Assembly: GCF_002005225.1 (NCBI RefSeq)
Contig: NZ_CP019724.1
Span: forward strand, 1,798,001-1,862,000
Direction: 5' to 3'
DNA length: 64,000 nucleotides
Origin: Streptomyces pactum
GTDB taxonomy: Bacteria; Actinomycetota; Actinomycetes; Streptomycetales; Streptomycetaceae
Shown in pieces: positions 26,766 through 35,737 of the stretch (positions are counted from its first letter, which is position 1; every line of letters starts with the position of its first letter). A program made the translations under genes and the position numbers. The notes beneath the pieces were generated by a model that was not told the origin of the DNA, made no database searches, and saw nothing but the letters and a program-made list of their open reading frames with translations.

Positions 26766-29192
26766 TCACGCCGTGCCGGTAAGCTGCTCCGGCCGTACCG
26801 GCGTGCGGTCGAGCGCCAGCCCGGTCGCGTCCCGGATGGCCGCGAGGACCGCCGGGGTCGACGACAGGGTGGGTGCCTCGCCGACGCCGCGCAGCCCGTA
26901 CGGCGCGTGGTCGTCGGCGAGTTCGAGCACGTCGACCGGGAGGGCCGGCGTGTCGAGAATCGTGGGGATCAGGTAGTCCGTGAAGGACGGGTTCCCGACC
27001 TTCGCGGTCCCGGGGTCGACGACGATCTCCTCCATCACCGCGATGCCCATGCCCTGGACGGTGCCGCCCTGGATCTGGCCGATGACGGAGAGCGGGTTGA
27101 GCGCCTTGCCGACGTCCTGCGCGCAGGCCAGCTCGATCACCTTGACCAGGCCGAGTTCGGTGTCGACCTCGACGACGGCGCGGTGCGCGGCGAAGGAGTA
27201 CTGGACGTGGCCGTGGCCCTGGCCGGTGTGCGGGTCGAAGGGCTCGGTCGGCCGGTGCCGCCACTCCTCCTCGACCTCCACGGCCTCGTCCTCCAGCACC
27301 TCGGCCAGGTCGCTCAGGACCTCGCCGCCGTCGGTGACGACCTTGCCGCCCTCCAGGAGGAGTTCGGCGGTGGCCCAGGCGGGGTGGCAGGAGCCGAACT
27401 TGCGGCGCCCGATCTCCAGGACCCTCTCGCGCGCGAGCTCGCAGGCGTTCTTCACGGCGCCGCCGGTCACGTACGTCTGCCGGGAGGCCGAGGTGGAGCC
27501 GGCCGAGCCCACCCGCGTGTCCGCCGGGTGGATGGTCACCTGCGTGACGCCCAGTTCGGTGCGGGCGATCTGCGCGTGGACGGTGACGCCGCCCTGGCCG
27601 ACCTCCGCCATGGCGGTGTGCACGACGGCCACCGGCTCGCCGCCGACGACCTCCACGCGGACCTTGGCGGTGGAGTAGTCGTCGAAGCCCTCGGAGAAGC
27701 CGACGTTCTTGATGCCGACCGCGTAGCCGACGCCGCGGACGACGCCCTCGCCGTGCGTGGTGTTGGACAGGCCGCCGGGCAACTGCCGTACGTCGGTGCC
27801 CTCGCTGGACTCCCACTGACGCTCGGGAGGCATCGGCATCGCCTTGACGCGGCGCAGGAGTTCGGCGACGGGGGCCGGGGAGTCGACCGGCTGGCCGGTG
27901 GGCATGACCGTGCCCTGCTCCATGGCGTTGATCCGGCGGAACTCCAGCGGGTCCAGGCCGAGTTCCCCGGCCACCTTGTCCATCTGCGCCTCGTAGGCGA
28001 AGCACGCCTGGACCGCGCCGAAGCCGCGCATCGCGCCGCAGGGCGGGTTGTTGGAGTAGAGGGCGAGGGCCTCGATCTCCACGTCGTCGACCACGTACGG
28101 ACCGACGGACAGGGAGGCGGCGTTGCCGACGACCGCCGGGGAGGCGGAGGCGTAGGCGCCGCCGTCCAGGACGATCCGGCACTTCACGTGCGTGAGCCTG
28201 CCGTCCCTGGTGGCGCCGTGCTCGTAGTGGAGCTTCGCCGGGTGGCGGTGGACGTGGCCGAAGAAGGACTCGAAGCGGTTGTAGACGATCTTGACCGGCT
28301 TGCCGGTGCGCAGCGCCAGGAGGCAGGCGTGGATCTGCATCGACAGGTCCTCGCGCCCGCCGAACGCGCCGCCCACGCCGGACAGCGTCATCCGCACCTT
28401 TTCCTCGGGCAGGCCGAGGACGGGCGCGATCTGGCGCAGGTCGGAGTGGAGCCACTGGGTGGCGACGTAGAGGTCGACGCCGCCGTCCTCCGAGGGCACC
28501 GCGAGGCCGGACTCGGGGCCGAGGAAGGCCTGGTCCTGCATGCCGAAGCGGTACTCGCCCCGGACGATGACGTCGGCCTTGCGCGAAGCCCGGTCGGCGT
28601 CGCCGCGGATGATCGGCTGGCGGTGCACGATGTTGGGGTGCGGGACGTGGGCACTGCTGGGGGTCTTGCCGGCGCCGGAGCTCGTCTCAGGCGATGGGGG
28701 GAGGTCGTCGCGGTTCTCGTGGACGAGGACCGCGTCGGGGGCGGTGGCGGAGGCCTCGTCGGTGATGACGGGCAGTTCCCGGTACTCCACCTTGATCTTG
28801 GCGGCGGCGCGGCGCGCGGTCTCCGGGTGGTCGGCGGCGACGATCGCGACCGGCTCCCCGTGGTGGCGGACCTTGCCGTGGGCGAGGACGGGGGTGTCCT
28901 GGATCTCCAGGCCGTAGTCGCGCACGTCGGTGGGCAGGTCGTCGTACGTCATGACGGCGTGGACTCCGGCCGTGGCGAGGGCCTCGCCCGTGTCGATGGA
29001 CACGATCTCGGCGTGTGCGACGGTGGAGCGCAGGATCTGGCCCCAGAGCATGTCCTCGTGCCACATGTCGGACGAGTACGCGAACTCGCCGGTGACCTTG
29101 AGGGTGCCGTCCGGGCGGAGCGTGGACTCGCCGACGCCGCCCTTGGTCCGGGAGCCCTGGGTGATCTTGGTGGGTGCGCCGGTGGCGGCCAT
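26766..29192 (-). CDS. xanthine dehydrogenase, molybdenum-binding subunit
   Basis: 808 residues containing the aldehyde-oxidase/xanthine-dehydrogenase a/b hammerhead (about 25-140) and the Mo-cofactor domains. Key motifs are GVGGAFGGREDLSMQIHACL (moco contact), NNPPCGAMRGFGAVQACFAY (substrate-pocket Arg region), GQGGVTVHAQIA and near the C-terminus GLRGVGEAPTLSSTPAVLAA with the catalytic glutamate. It oxidises hypoxanthine or xanthine and passes electrons to the FeS and FAD subunits encoded just upstream. Start ATG 29192, two bases after the FeS gene stop. A Ser/Pro-rich insert lies near residue 155. Confidence 0.93.
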   Translation of the reverse strand: MAATGAPTKITQGSRTKGGVGESTLRPDGTLKVTGEFAYSSDMWHEDMLWGQILRSTVAHAEIVSIDTGEALATAGVHAVMTYDDLPTDVRDYGLEIQDTPVLAHGKVRHHGEPVAIVAADHPETARRAAAKIKVEYRELPVITDEASATAPDAVLVHENRDDLPPSPETSSGAGKTPSSAHVPHPNIVHRQPIIRGDADRASRKADVIVRGEYRFGMQDQAFLGPESGLAVPSEDGGVDLYVATQWLHSDLRQIAPVLGLPEEKVRMTLSGVGGAFGGREDLSMQIHACLLALRTGKPVKIVYNRFESFFGHVHRHPAKLHYEHGATRDGRLTHVKCRIVLDGGAYASASPAVVGNAASLSVGPYVVDDVEIEALALYSNNPPCGAMRGFGAVQACFAYEAQMDKVAGELGLDPLEFRRINAMEQGTVMPTGQPVDSPAPVAELLRRVKAMPMPPERQWESSEGTDVRQLPGGLSNTTHGEGVVRGVGYAVGIKNVGFSEGFDDYSTAKVRVEVVGGEPVAVVHTAMAEVGQGGVTVHAQIARTELGVTQVTIHPADTRVGSAGSTSASRQTYVTGGAVKNACELARERVLEIGRRKFGSCHPAWATAELLLEGGKVVTDGGEVLSDLAEVLEDEAVEVEEEWRHRPTEPFDPHTGQGHGHVQYSFAAHRAVVEVDTELGLVKVIELACAQDVGKALNPLSVIGQIQGGTVQGMGIAVMEEIVVDPGTAKVGNPSFTDYLIPTILDTPALPVDVLELADDHAPYGLRGVGEAPTLSSTPAVLAAIRDATGLALDRTPVRPEQLTGTA

Positions 29193-29194
29193 GT

Positions 29195-29770
29195 TCAGCC
29201 CCCCTCGGACTGGCGGGCGGCGGCCAGGCGGACCGCGTCCATGATCTTCTCGTAGCCCGTGCAGCGGCACAGGTTGCCCGACAGCGCCTCGCGGATGTCC
29301 GCGTCGGTGGGGCTGGGGTTGCGCTCCAGCATCTCGTCGGCGGCGACCAGCAGGCCGGGCGTGCAGAAGCCGCACTGGACGGCGCCGGCGTCGAGGAACG
29401 CCTGCTGGAGAGGGGCCGGTTCCGCGCCCTCGCCGGTCCGGGAGTCGGTGCCCCGGGCCTGCCACCGCTCGGCCTCGTCGAGGGTGGTGCCCCGGCCGGC
29501 GGCGCATCCCTCGGCGCGCTTCTCGGCGAGGTCGGCCAGGCCCTCGACGGTGACGACCTCGCGGTCCTGGGCCTGACCTGCCGCGACCAGGCAGGAGCAC
29601 ACCACAACGCCGTCGAGGCGGACCGTGCAGGACCCGCACTCGCCCTGCTCGCAGGCGTTCTTGGAACCGGGCAGGCCCATCCGCTCGCGCAGCACGTACA
29701 GCAGGGACTCGCCCTCCCACACGTCGTCGGCTTCCTGCGGACGTCCGTTGACGGTGAAGTTGACGCGCAT
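29195..29770 (-). CDS. xanthine dehydrogenase, 2Fe-2S subunit
   Basis: A 191-residue ferredoxin-type subunit with two [2Fe-2S] clusters. The plant-type cluster uses CEQGECGSC and a distal Cys (VVVCSC). The second, helical cluster uses QCGFCTPG and NLCRCTGY. A Glu/Arg-rich insertion of about 40 residues (about 85-125) separates the two domains, making it slightly longer than typical 160-170-residue family members. The start ATG 29770 shares one base with the FAD-subunit stop. It relays electrons from the molybdenum centre to FAD. Confidence 0.93.
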   Translation of the reverse strand: MRVNFTVNGRPQEADDVWEGESLLYVLRERMGLPGSKNACEQGECGSCTVRLDGVVVCSCLVAAGQAQDREVVTVEGLADLAEKRAEGCAAGRGTTLDEAERWQARGTDSRTGEGAEPAPLQQAFLDAGAVQCGFCTPGLLVAADEMLERNPSPTDADIREALSGNLCRCTGYEKIMDAVRLAAARQSEGG

Positions 29771-30660
29771 CACGCGGCTCCTTCCTCGGTGCGGCGGGCG
29801 CCGCGGTACGACTCCCAGGTCCAGGTGAGCGTCCGGCGGGCCATGACGCCGACCGCGTGGCGGCGGTAGCCCGCGGTGCCCCGGACGTCGTCGATGGGGT
29901 CGCAGGCGGCGGAGCACAGGTCCGCGAACTGCTTGGCGACCGCCGGGGTGATGATCTTTCCGTTGTCCCAGAGGCCGCCCTCTTCGAGCGCCGCGTTCAG
30001 GAACTCCTCGGCGGACCGGGCACGGACCGGGGTGGGCGCGGCCGAGCCGATGCCGGTGCGGACCCTGCGGGTCCCGGGGTGCAGGGCGAGACCGAAGGCG
30101 CACACGGCGATGACCATGGCGTTGCGGGTGCCGACCTTGGAGAACTGCTGCGGGCCGTCGGCCCTGTCGACGTGCACGGCGCGGATCAGCTCGTCGGGCT
30201 CCAGCGCGTTGCGCTTCACGCCCGTGTAGAAGTCGTCGATCGGGATCAGGCGCCTGCCGCGCACCGACTCGGCCTCGACCCGCGCGCCGGCGGCCAGCAG
30301 CGCCGGGTGGGCGTCGCCGGCCGGGGAGGCGGTGCCGAGGTTCCCGCCCACGCCGCCGCGGTTACGGATCTGCGGGGAGGCGACCGTGTGCGAGGCGAGG
30401 GCGAGACCCGGCAGCTCGGTGCTCAGGTTCTCCATGATCCTGGAGTAGGGCACGGAGGCACCGAGCCGTACGGAGTCCTCGCCGACCTCCCACTCGAAGA
30501 GGTCGGCGACGCGGTTCAGGTCCATCAGGTACTCGGGCCGGCGGTGGTCGAAGTTGATCTCGACCATCACGTCGGTACCACCCGCGATCGGCACAGCGGT
30601 GGGGTGCTCGGCCTTCGCTGCGAGCGCCTCCTCCCAGCTTGCGGGGCGAAGGAAGTCCAT
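29770..30660 (-). CDS. xanthine dehydrogenase, FAD-binding subunit
   Basis: A 296-residue CoxM/XdhB-type FAD subunit: MDFLRPASWEEALAAKAEHP at the start, the FAD-pyrophosphate loop PIAGGTDVMVEI (about 25-36), and the second FAD loop NRGGVGGNLGTASPAGD (about 97-113), followed by the C-terminal cluster domain. It is first in the three-gene operon and is divergent from the PucR-type regulator, whose control region is shared (30661-30950). Confidence 0.92.
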   Translation of the reverse strand: MDFLRPASWEEALAAKAEHPTAVPIAGGTDVMVEINFDHRRPEYLMDLNRVADLFEWEVGEDSVRLGASVPYSRIMENLSTELPGLALASHTVASPQIRNRGGVGGNLGTASPAGDAHPALLAAGARVEAESVRGRRLIPIDDFYTGVKRNALEPDELIRAVHVDRADGPQQFSKVGTRNAMVIAVCAFGLALHPGTRRVRTGIGSAAPTPVRARSAEEFLNAALEEGGLWDNGKIITPAVAKQFADLCSAACDPIDDVRGTAGYRRHAVGVMARRTLTWTWESYRGARRTEEGAA

Positions 30661-30815
30661 GACCGGCTCTCTTCTACGTCTTCGTGCGGTGGGCCGTGCG
30701 GATCAAGCCAATCTGCGGGCGGCGGGCCCGGCTCGTTCATGTCCTGTTCACGTGGAGTGGCCTCAGTACACCGCCCGGCGCTCCACCAGGGTCAGTCGCA
30801 GAAACCATGAAGGAG

Positions 30816-30846
30816 TTGGCTGGCCAGGGCTGGCATCTTGTAGATT
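30816..30846 (+). promoter_or_regulatory. candidate promoter of the pucR-like gene
   Basis: TTGGCT (30816-30821) and TGTAGA (30839-30844) are 17 bases apart and resemble a principal-sigma promoter. The start codon is about 100 bases downstream. An 8-bp palindrome CTGGCCAG (30820-30827) overlaps the -35 box and could be an operator. Confidence 0.4.
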
Positions 30847-30950
30847 CGTATGAAAGGAGGTCCTCGGGAGCCTCCTCGTTTTCCTCCGGAAACGGGCGAC
30901 ACAGCCGCGTGACCTGGAACACTTCGAGACAAAGAACGGCGGCGACGAGA

Positions 30951-32636
30951 ATGCGGCTGCGCGCACTGCTGGACACCGACGCGCTGGGCCTCAAGCTGCT
31001 CGGCGGCGAGGACGAGCTGGACCGCTCCGTGCGGGGCGTGATGACCACCGACCTGCGGGACCCCAGCCGCTACCTCTCGGGCGGCGAGCTGGTCCTCACC
31101 GGTCTGGCCTGGCGCCGGGACGCCGACGACTCCGAGCCGTTCGTCCGGATCCTGGTGCAGGCCGGGGTCGCCGCGCTGGCCGCCGGTGAGGCGGAGCTGG
31201 GGAGCGTGCCCGAGGACCTGCTGGTGGCGTGTGCCCGGCACCGGCTGCCGCTGTTCGCGGTGAACGAGTCGGTGGCCTTCGCGACCATCACCGAGCACGT
31301 CGTCCGCCAGGTCTCCGGCGAGCGGGCCGGGGACCTGGCGGCCGTGGTGGACCGGCACCGCCGGATGATGACCTCAGGTCCGGCGGGCGGCGGCCCCGAC
31401 GTGGTGCTGGACCTGCTCGGTTCCGACCTGGACCTGCGGGCCTGGGTGCTCTCCCCGACGGGGCGCCCGGTCGCCGGCCCGAAGGACGCCGCTCCCGCGC
31501 TCTCCGCCGAGGTGTGCGCGCAACTGGCGGCGGATCACCTCGCGGCCACCCGCGCGGGCCGGCGCGCGCCGCACCGGGTGCCCCTGGGCGGCACGACGTA
31601 CAGCCTCTTCCCGGTGCGCGCCGGCACGCGTACCCCGCAGGGCGCGGGCGCCGCCGCCCGGGACGTGCGCGAGACGGTGCTGTCCGACTGGCTGCTGGTG
31701 GTGGAGGCGGACGCCGGGGACTGGGCCGAGGAGCGGCTCGACCTGCTGCACGGCGTCACGCAGCTCATCGCGGTCGAGCGGGACCGCCGGGACGCGGCGC
31801 GCACCGTGCGGCGGCGGCTCGCGCAGGAGGTCCTGGAGCTGGTGCAGACGGGCGCCGCCCCGGCCGAGGTCGCGGCCCGGCTGCGGGTGGCGGCACCGGT
31901 GCTGCTGCCGGGCCTCGGCGCGGCCCCGCACTGGCAGGTCGTCGTGGCCCGCGTCGAGTGGACGGACGGCGGGACGGAGACCGGCCCGGTCGCCCAGACC
32001 CTGCTCGAGGAGATCCTCGTCGACCCGCTCGCCACGGGCCCCGAGCACTCCGACCGCATCGCCGTGGCGCACACCGGCGACGAGGCCGTCGCCCTCGTCC
32101 CGCTGCCGGCGGTCTCCAGCGAGCACGACGGCTCCGAGACCGGCATCCTCGCGGACGCGCTGCTGGCCTCCGTACGGGAACCGCTGTCCGCCGGGCTGGA
32201 CGGTGACGGGCGCGTCACCCTCGGCGTCAGCGCGGCCGTGCACTCCGCGGAGGGACTGCGCGGCGCGCTGGAGGAGGCCCGGCACGCGCGACGGGTGGCC
32301 GCGGCGCGCCCCGGCCGGGTCTGCGCGGCCGGCCACCAGGAACTGGCCTCGCACGTCCTCCTCCTGCCCTTCGTCCCCGACGACGTCCGCCGCGCCTTCA
32401 CCGCCCGGTTGCTGGACCCGCTGCGGGACTACGACCGCCGCCACCGCGCCGAGCTGATCCCGACGCTGGAGGCGTTCCTCGACTGCGACGGCTCCTGGAC
32501 GCGCTGCGCGGGCCGGCTCCACCTGCACGTCAACACGCTGCGCTACCGCGTCGGGCGGATCGAGCAGTTGACGGGGCGTGACCTGTCGCGCCTGGAGGAC
32601 AAGCTGGACTTCTTCCTGGCGCTGCGGATGAGCTGA
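30951..32636 (+). CDS. PucR-family transcriptional regulator
   Basis: A 561-residue regulator. The N-terminal purine-catabolism PucR domain (about 1-120) carries VRGVMTTDLRDPSRYLSGGE and LVLTGLAWR. A central GGDEF-like region precedes the C-terminal HTH_30 domain, in which TLEAFLDCDGSWTRCAGRLH, LHVNTLRYRVGRIEQLTG and LSRLEDKLDFFLALRMS are typical. PucR-type proteins control purine uptake and degradation, and this one is divergent from the xanthine dehydrogenase genes, so it probably regulates them. Start ATG 30951 (MRLRALLDTDALGLKLL); no strong ribosome site is visible. Confidence 0.9.
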   Translation: MRLRALLDTDALGLKLLGGEDELDRSVRGVMTTDLRDPSRYLSGGELVLTGLAWRRDADDSEPFVRILVQAGVAALAAGEAELGSVPEDLLVACARHRLPLFAVNESVAFATITEHVVRQVSGERAGDLAAVVDRHRRMMTSGPAGGGPDVVLDLLGSDLDLRAWVLSPTGRPVAGPKDAAPALSAEVCAQLAADHLAATRAGRRAPHRVPLGGTTYSLFPVRAGTRTPQGAGAAARDVRETVLSDWLLVVEADAGDWAEERLDLLHGVTQLIAVERDRRDAARTVRRRLAQEVLELVQTGAAPAEVAARLRVAAPVLLPGLGAAPHWQVVVARVEWTDGGTETGPVAQTLLEEILVDPLATGPEHSDRIAVAHTGDEAVALVPLPAVSSEHDGSETGILADALLASVREPLSAGLDGDGRVTLGVSAAVHSAEGLRGALEEARHARRVAAARPGRVCAAGHQELASHVLLLPFVPDDVRRAFTARLLDPLRDYDRRHRAELIPTLEAFLDCDGSWTRCAGRLHLHVNTLRYRVGRIEQLTGRDLSRLEDKLDFFLALRMS

Positions 32637-32637
32637 G

Positions 32638-32660
32638 CCGGGGCGCGCGAGAAGCCCCGG
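32638..32660 (+). terminator. hairpin after the pucR-like gene
   Basis: Stem CCGGGGC / GCCCCGG (7 bp) with a 9-base loop begins one base after the stop region. It lacks a T-run, as is usual in Streptomyces. Confidence 0.55.
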
Positions 32661-32699
32661 ACGCTCCCAAACCTCCGGACCGGGAAGTCCCACCACTTT

Positions 32700-32713
32700 G
32701 TGAAATCTTTCAC
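32700..32713. promoter_or_regulatory. inverted repeat GTGAAATCTTTCAC, candidate operator
   Basis: Six-base arms GTGAAA and TTTCAC are separated by TC. The site is about 85 bases before the TPR gene start, in one of the few AT-rich spots of this region, and is therefore a likely protein-binding site. Confidence 0.45.
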
Positions 32714-32797
32714 CCATCCTCTTGGCCGGGCCGCCGGATCCGTGCTGAGATGCGGCCACCACTCGAGAGCTCGATGGCGTGCTAAGGGGAGGGCAAC

Positions 32798-33586
32798 GTG
32801 GCGCATTCCGCCATGGCTGGTTCTGGTTGGGGAACGACCGAAGGTGACGATCCGCTCCAGACCGCCGTGTGGCGGTTGCGCTCGCGCGCCTGCTGGGCCG
32901 ACGCGGTCGCCCTGCTGGAGCCGGTCACCGCGGCCACCGCCTTGCAGCGGACCGCGCTGCTGGTGGAGCGGTGTCTGTACACCGAGCAGGGCTGGGCGGA
33001 GGCCGAGGACGCGCTGCGCACCGCCGAGGCGCTGGCCCACAGCGACGACGAGCGCGGGGCCGCCGCCTGTGAACGCGGGCAGCTCGCGTACGCCGCCACG
33101 GTGCACGGGGTGCGCGACCGGGCCGACGAGGCGCGGGCCGCCCTGGGCCGGGCGGCGGCACTGATCGCGCCGGGGGCCAGGGGGCGGGCACTGCTGGACT
33201 TCCGGCGCGGGCTGCTCGCGGAGAACCTGACCCGGTCCCCGCAGGCCGCCCGGGCGGCGTACCGGCGCGCCCACGCCGGCGCCACCGCGCACGCCGACCC
33301 GCTGCTCCAGTCCTTCACCTGGCGGCATCTGGCCGGACTCGCCCTGCGGGAAGGGGAGCTGGCCGAGGCGCGGCACGGCTTCGCCGAGTCCCTGCGCATC
33401 CGCGAGGAGCTGGGATACCTGGTCGGTACGGCCCCCGCGCTGGCGTCGCTGGCGGACGCGGAGTCGGAGCCGGAGGCGTCGCGGCTGCGGGAGGAGGCAC
33501 GGCGGCTGTTCCGGCTGCTGGGCGGTGTGCCGACGTGGCTGGCGCGGCAACTGGCCCCGCCGGGCGCGGACGCGGCGACGGCGTGA
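32798..33586 (+). CDS. TPR-repeat protein (262 aa)
   Basis: A 262-residue all-helical protein with four to five TPR-like units, for example CLYTEQGWAEAEDALRTAEA, DEARAALGRAAALIAPGARG, and HLAGLALREGELAEARHGFA. The start GTG 32798 follows AAGGGGAGGG. No enzymatic motif is present; a scaffold or regulatory-partner role is inferred. Its stop codon lies inside the first copy of a 44-bp tandem repeat, so the C-terminal AATA end is set by the repeat. Confidence 0.75.
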   Translation: MAHSAMAGSGWGTTEGDDPLQTAVWRLRSRACWADAVALLEPVTAATALQRTALLVERCLYTEQGWAEAEDALRTAEALAHSDDERGAAACERGQLAYAATVHGVRDRADEARAALGRAAALIAPGARGRALLDFRRGLLAENLTRSPQAARAAYRRAHAGATAHADPLLQSFTWRHLAGLALREGELAEARHGFAESLRIREELGYLVGTAPALASLADAESEPEASRLREEARRLFRLLGGVPTWLARQLAPPGADAATA

Positions 33587-33802
33587 CGGCGGTCGCGGGC
33601 GCGGCGACCGCGGGGCGGCGGACGGCGTGACGGCGGTCGCGGGCGCGGCGACCGCGGGGCGGCGGACGGCGTGACGGCGGTCGCGGGCGCGGCGACCGCG
33701 GGGCGGCGGACGGCGTGACGGCGGTCGCGGGCGCGGCGACCGCGGGGCGGCGGACGGCGTGACGGCGGTCGCGGGCGCGGCGACCGCGGGGCGGCGGACG
33801 GC
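33583..33802. repeat. 44-bp tandem repeat, five identical copies
   Basis: Copies begin at 33583, 33627, 33671, 33715 and 33759, each opening GTGACGGCGGTCGCGGGC. They are identical, implying recent expansion. From 33803 to about 33900 shorter runs follow: CGGACAG and CGGACGG heptamers, and two copies of GGGCGCGGCAACCTCGGGAC. No spacers exist, so this is a minisatellite. The 404-base gap 33587-33990 holds only these repeats and degenerate GC-rich sequence. Confidence 0.95.
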
Positions 33803-33990
33803 GGGCGCGGCAACCTCGGGACAGCGGACAGCGGACAGCGGACCGCGGACGGCGGACGGCGGACGGCGGACGGCGGGCGCGGCAACCTCGGGACGGCAGT
33901 CGGCGGGTGTCACGGCCGCATGACGGCAGCCGGCAGGCACCGCCGCCTCGGGACAGCCGGCGACGGGCACCGCCACCGCGGGACGGCCGA

Positions 33991-34629
33991 TCACGGGAAC
34001 CCGCTCCAGCGCGGGGCCGTCGCGGTCCAGGCGGCGTCCCACCCGGCGAGGTTGCGCCGTTGCAGCACGTACCCGGTGACCCCGTGGGCGGCGAGGCCGG
34101 TGAGGACGACGCCCAGGAAGGCGAGGATCGCCCAGCCCATCGTGCGGCTGCGAATCTGCTCCGCGGTCAGCGGCGGCTCGGTGATCTTCCCGTCCGTGTC
34201 GACCCAGACCAGGACGGTGCTGTCCACGGGCAGCCCCGGCTCGACGTCGGCCTTCCCGGTCCGCGCCGCGCCGTCCGGACCGGTGAACCGGACCTTGACC
34301 GGGTACCGGGTCTTCTCGGCCTCGTCCGACCCGGGTTCGGGGTGACGCGGCGCGTCGTGGACGAGGACGGCGGGACGGTGGTCCCGGGTCCGGGCCTCGT
34401 GCTCGGCGGTGCTCCGGTAGTGGCTGTACGCGGTGTCACCGACCGCGAACATCGCCGCCGGGGCTGCCACCAGCACGGCGAGCAGGAGCCAGAGGGCGGC
34501 CCACGCGTGCATCCGGTCGGTACGGCGCCGCAACGGGTTGCGCCGCCACCGCCACAGCAGGAGGTGCGGGTGTCGTCCGGGGGCGGGAACGTCGGGCGGT
34601 GGCTGTGCTTGCGGTATCTCACCGGCCAC
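33991..34629 (-). CDS. Rv1733c-like membrane protein
   Basis: A 212-residue protein with two membrane segments, ALWLLLAVLVAAPAAMFAVG (about 47-66) and MGWAILAFLGVVLTGLAAHG (about 164-183), enclosing an extracytoplasmic domain with VLVHDAPRHPEPGSD, VRFTGPDGAARTGKADVEPG and VWVDTDGKITEPPLT. This arrangement is that of the actinobacterial Rv1733c family, of unknown function. The start GTG 34629 follows GAAGGAGGCGCACC. It lies downstream of the MreB-like and DksA-like genes, after a 280-base spacer without a convincing gene. Confidence 0.8.
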   Translation of the reverse strand: MAGEIPQAQPPPDVPAPGRHPHLLLWRWRRNPLRRRTDRMHAWAALWLLLAVLVAAPAAMFAVGDTAYSHYRSTAEHEARTRDHRPAVLVHDAPRHPEPGSDEAEKTRYPVKVRFTGPDGAARTGKADVEPGLPVDSTVLVWVDTDGKITEPPLTAEQIRSRTMGWAILAFLGVVLTGLAAHGVTGYVLQRRNLAGWDAAWTATAPRWSGFP

Positions 34630-34909
34630 GGTGCGCCTCCTTCCAGGGTCGGGGCAGCCGGAGCGGCGCCGGTCGGTACCGGTCCGGCATCGACGGCGGG
34701 TCGGGGCCCGGGGGACGGGCGCGGGGGTTGTGGCGGGCGGGGCGGTACGGCCGACGCCGGGCGGGCGGTGGGCGCGGGGGCCGGAGTACGCCCGTAGCCG
34801 GCACGGCGACGGGGGCGGGGTCGGGGGCCGAGGTCACGGGCCGGTCGTGGTGGTGCTCTGTCCGGCCGCACGGGTGCCCCGCGCCGTGGGAGGGCCGGTC
34901 GCCCCGGGG

Positions 34910-35737
34910 TCAGTGCGGATGCTCGTCCGGTGGGTCCGTACCCGTGGTCGACGGGTGGGCGTGCGCGGCTTCCAGGAGCTTGGCGGCGCCGCGGACCGCG
35001 GCCGTGTGCGGGGCCGGCACCGCCCGCAGGGGAGCGTGCAGTCCGCCGGTGAGCCGGCAGGTGATGTCGGGACGCAGGGCACCCCCGCCCGCGAGCAGCG
35101 GGCCCCTGCTCAGGGCGTCTGCCGTCAGCGACGTGTCGTCCTGCCGCAGCATCGAGGTCGTCATGTCGACCACCGCCTCCGCCACCCGCGCGGCCGGGGT
35201 CGCCTCGTCGATGTCCCCCGTGCCCAGGGCGGTGCGGCGCGCGTCGAAGACGGCGCCGTCCACCAGGAGCACCACCTCGGTGAGATGCGCGCCGATGTCC
35301 ACCACGAGCAGCGGCCGGGCCAGGTCCGCGCCCGCCGCCAGGGCCACGGCCCGCGCGCTGGGAACGGTCAGCACACCGCGCGGGCGCAGCACCTCCACGG
35401 CCGTACGGGCCTCGGTCCGGTAGGCGAACCCGTCCAGCACCGGCGCGGTCACCACCACCAGGGGACGGGTGAGGCGGGGCAGTCGGTGGCCGAGCAGCCG
35501 GTCGAGCATCCGGGCGGTGCCCCCGGTGTCGACGATCGAGCCGCGCCGGATGGGGTACACCGCACCGGCGCCGGGGAAGGTCACCGTCGGCACGTCGAGG
35601 ATCACACCGCGCCCGGCGACCCAGGCGCGGGTGCGGGCACTGCCCATGTCGAGGGCGACCCCGCCGCCGCACCGCCGGCACAGCGGCCACGGGCGGTGCC
35701 CGGCCGGGGCGGCGCGGGGCCGGCGGACCACGGTCAT
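34910..35737 (-). CDS. short MreB/Mbl-like protein
   Basis: A 275-residue actin-fold protein. Phosphate-1 motif VALDMGSARTRAWVAGRG (about 27-44) and phosphate-2 motif LLVVDIGAHLTEVVLLVDGA (about 137-156) are clear, as is LLAGGGALRPDI near the adenosine motif. At 275 residues it is shorter than MreB (about 340), so subdomain loops are missing. S. coelicolor has a comparable short MreB-like protein (SCO6166) besides MreB and Mbl. The start ATG 35737 follows GGGAGG and overlaps the DksA-like stop by 4 bases. Confidence 0.82.
   Translation of the reverse strand: MTVVRRPRAAPAGHRPWPLCRRCGGGVALDMGSARTRAWVAGRGVILDVPTVTFPGAGAVYPIRRGSIVDTGGTARMLDRLLGHRLPRLTRPLVVVTAPVLDGFAYRTEARTAVEVLRPRGVLTVPSARAVALAAGADLARPLLVVDIGAHLTEVVLLVDGAVFDARRTALGTGDIDEATPAARVAEAVVDMTTSMLRQDDTSLTADALSRGPLLAGGGALRPDITCRLTGGLHAPLRAVPAPHTAAVRGAAKLLEAAHAHPSTTGTDPPDEHPH

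Noticed and set aside
33583..33802. CRISPR array
   Set aside because: The 44-bp copies are directly contiguous with no variable spacers, and no cas genes are near.
34619..34837. 72-codon Pro/Arg-rich minus-strand frame
   Set aside because: No ribosome site or recognisable domain; it fills the gap between two real genes by GC bias.
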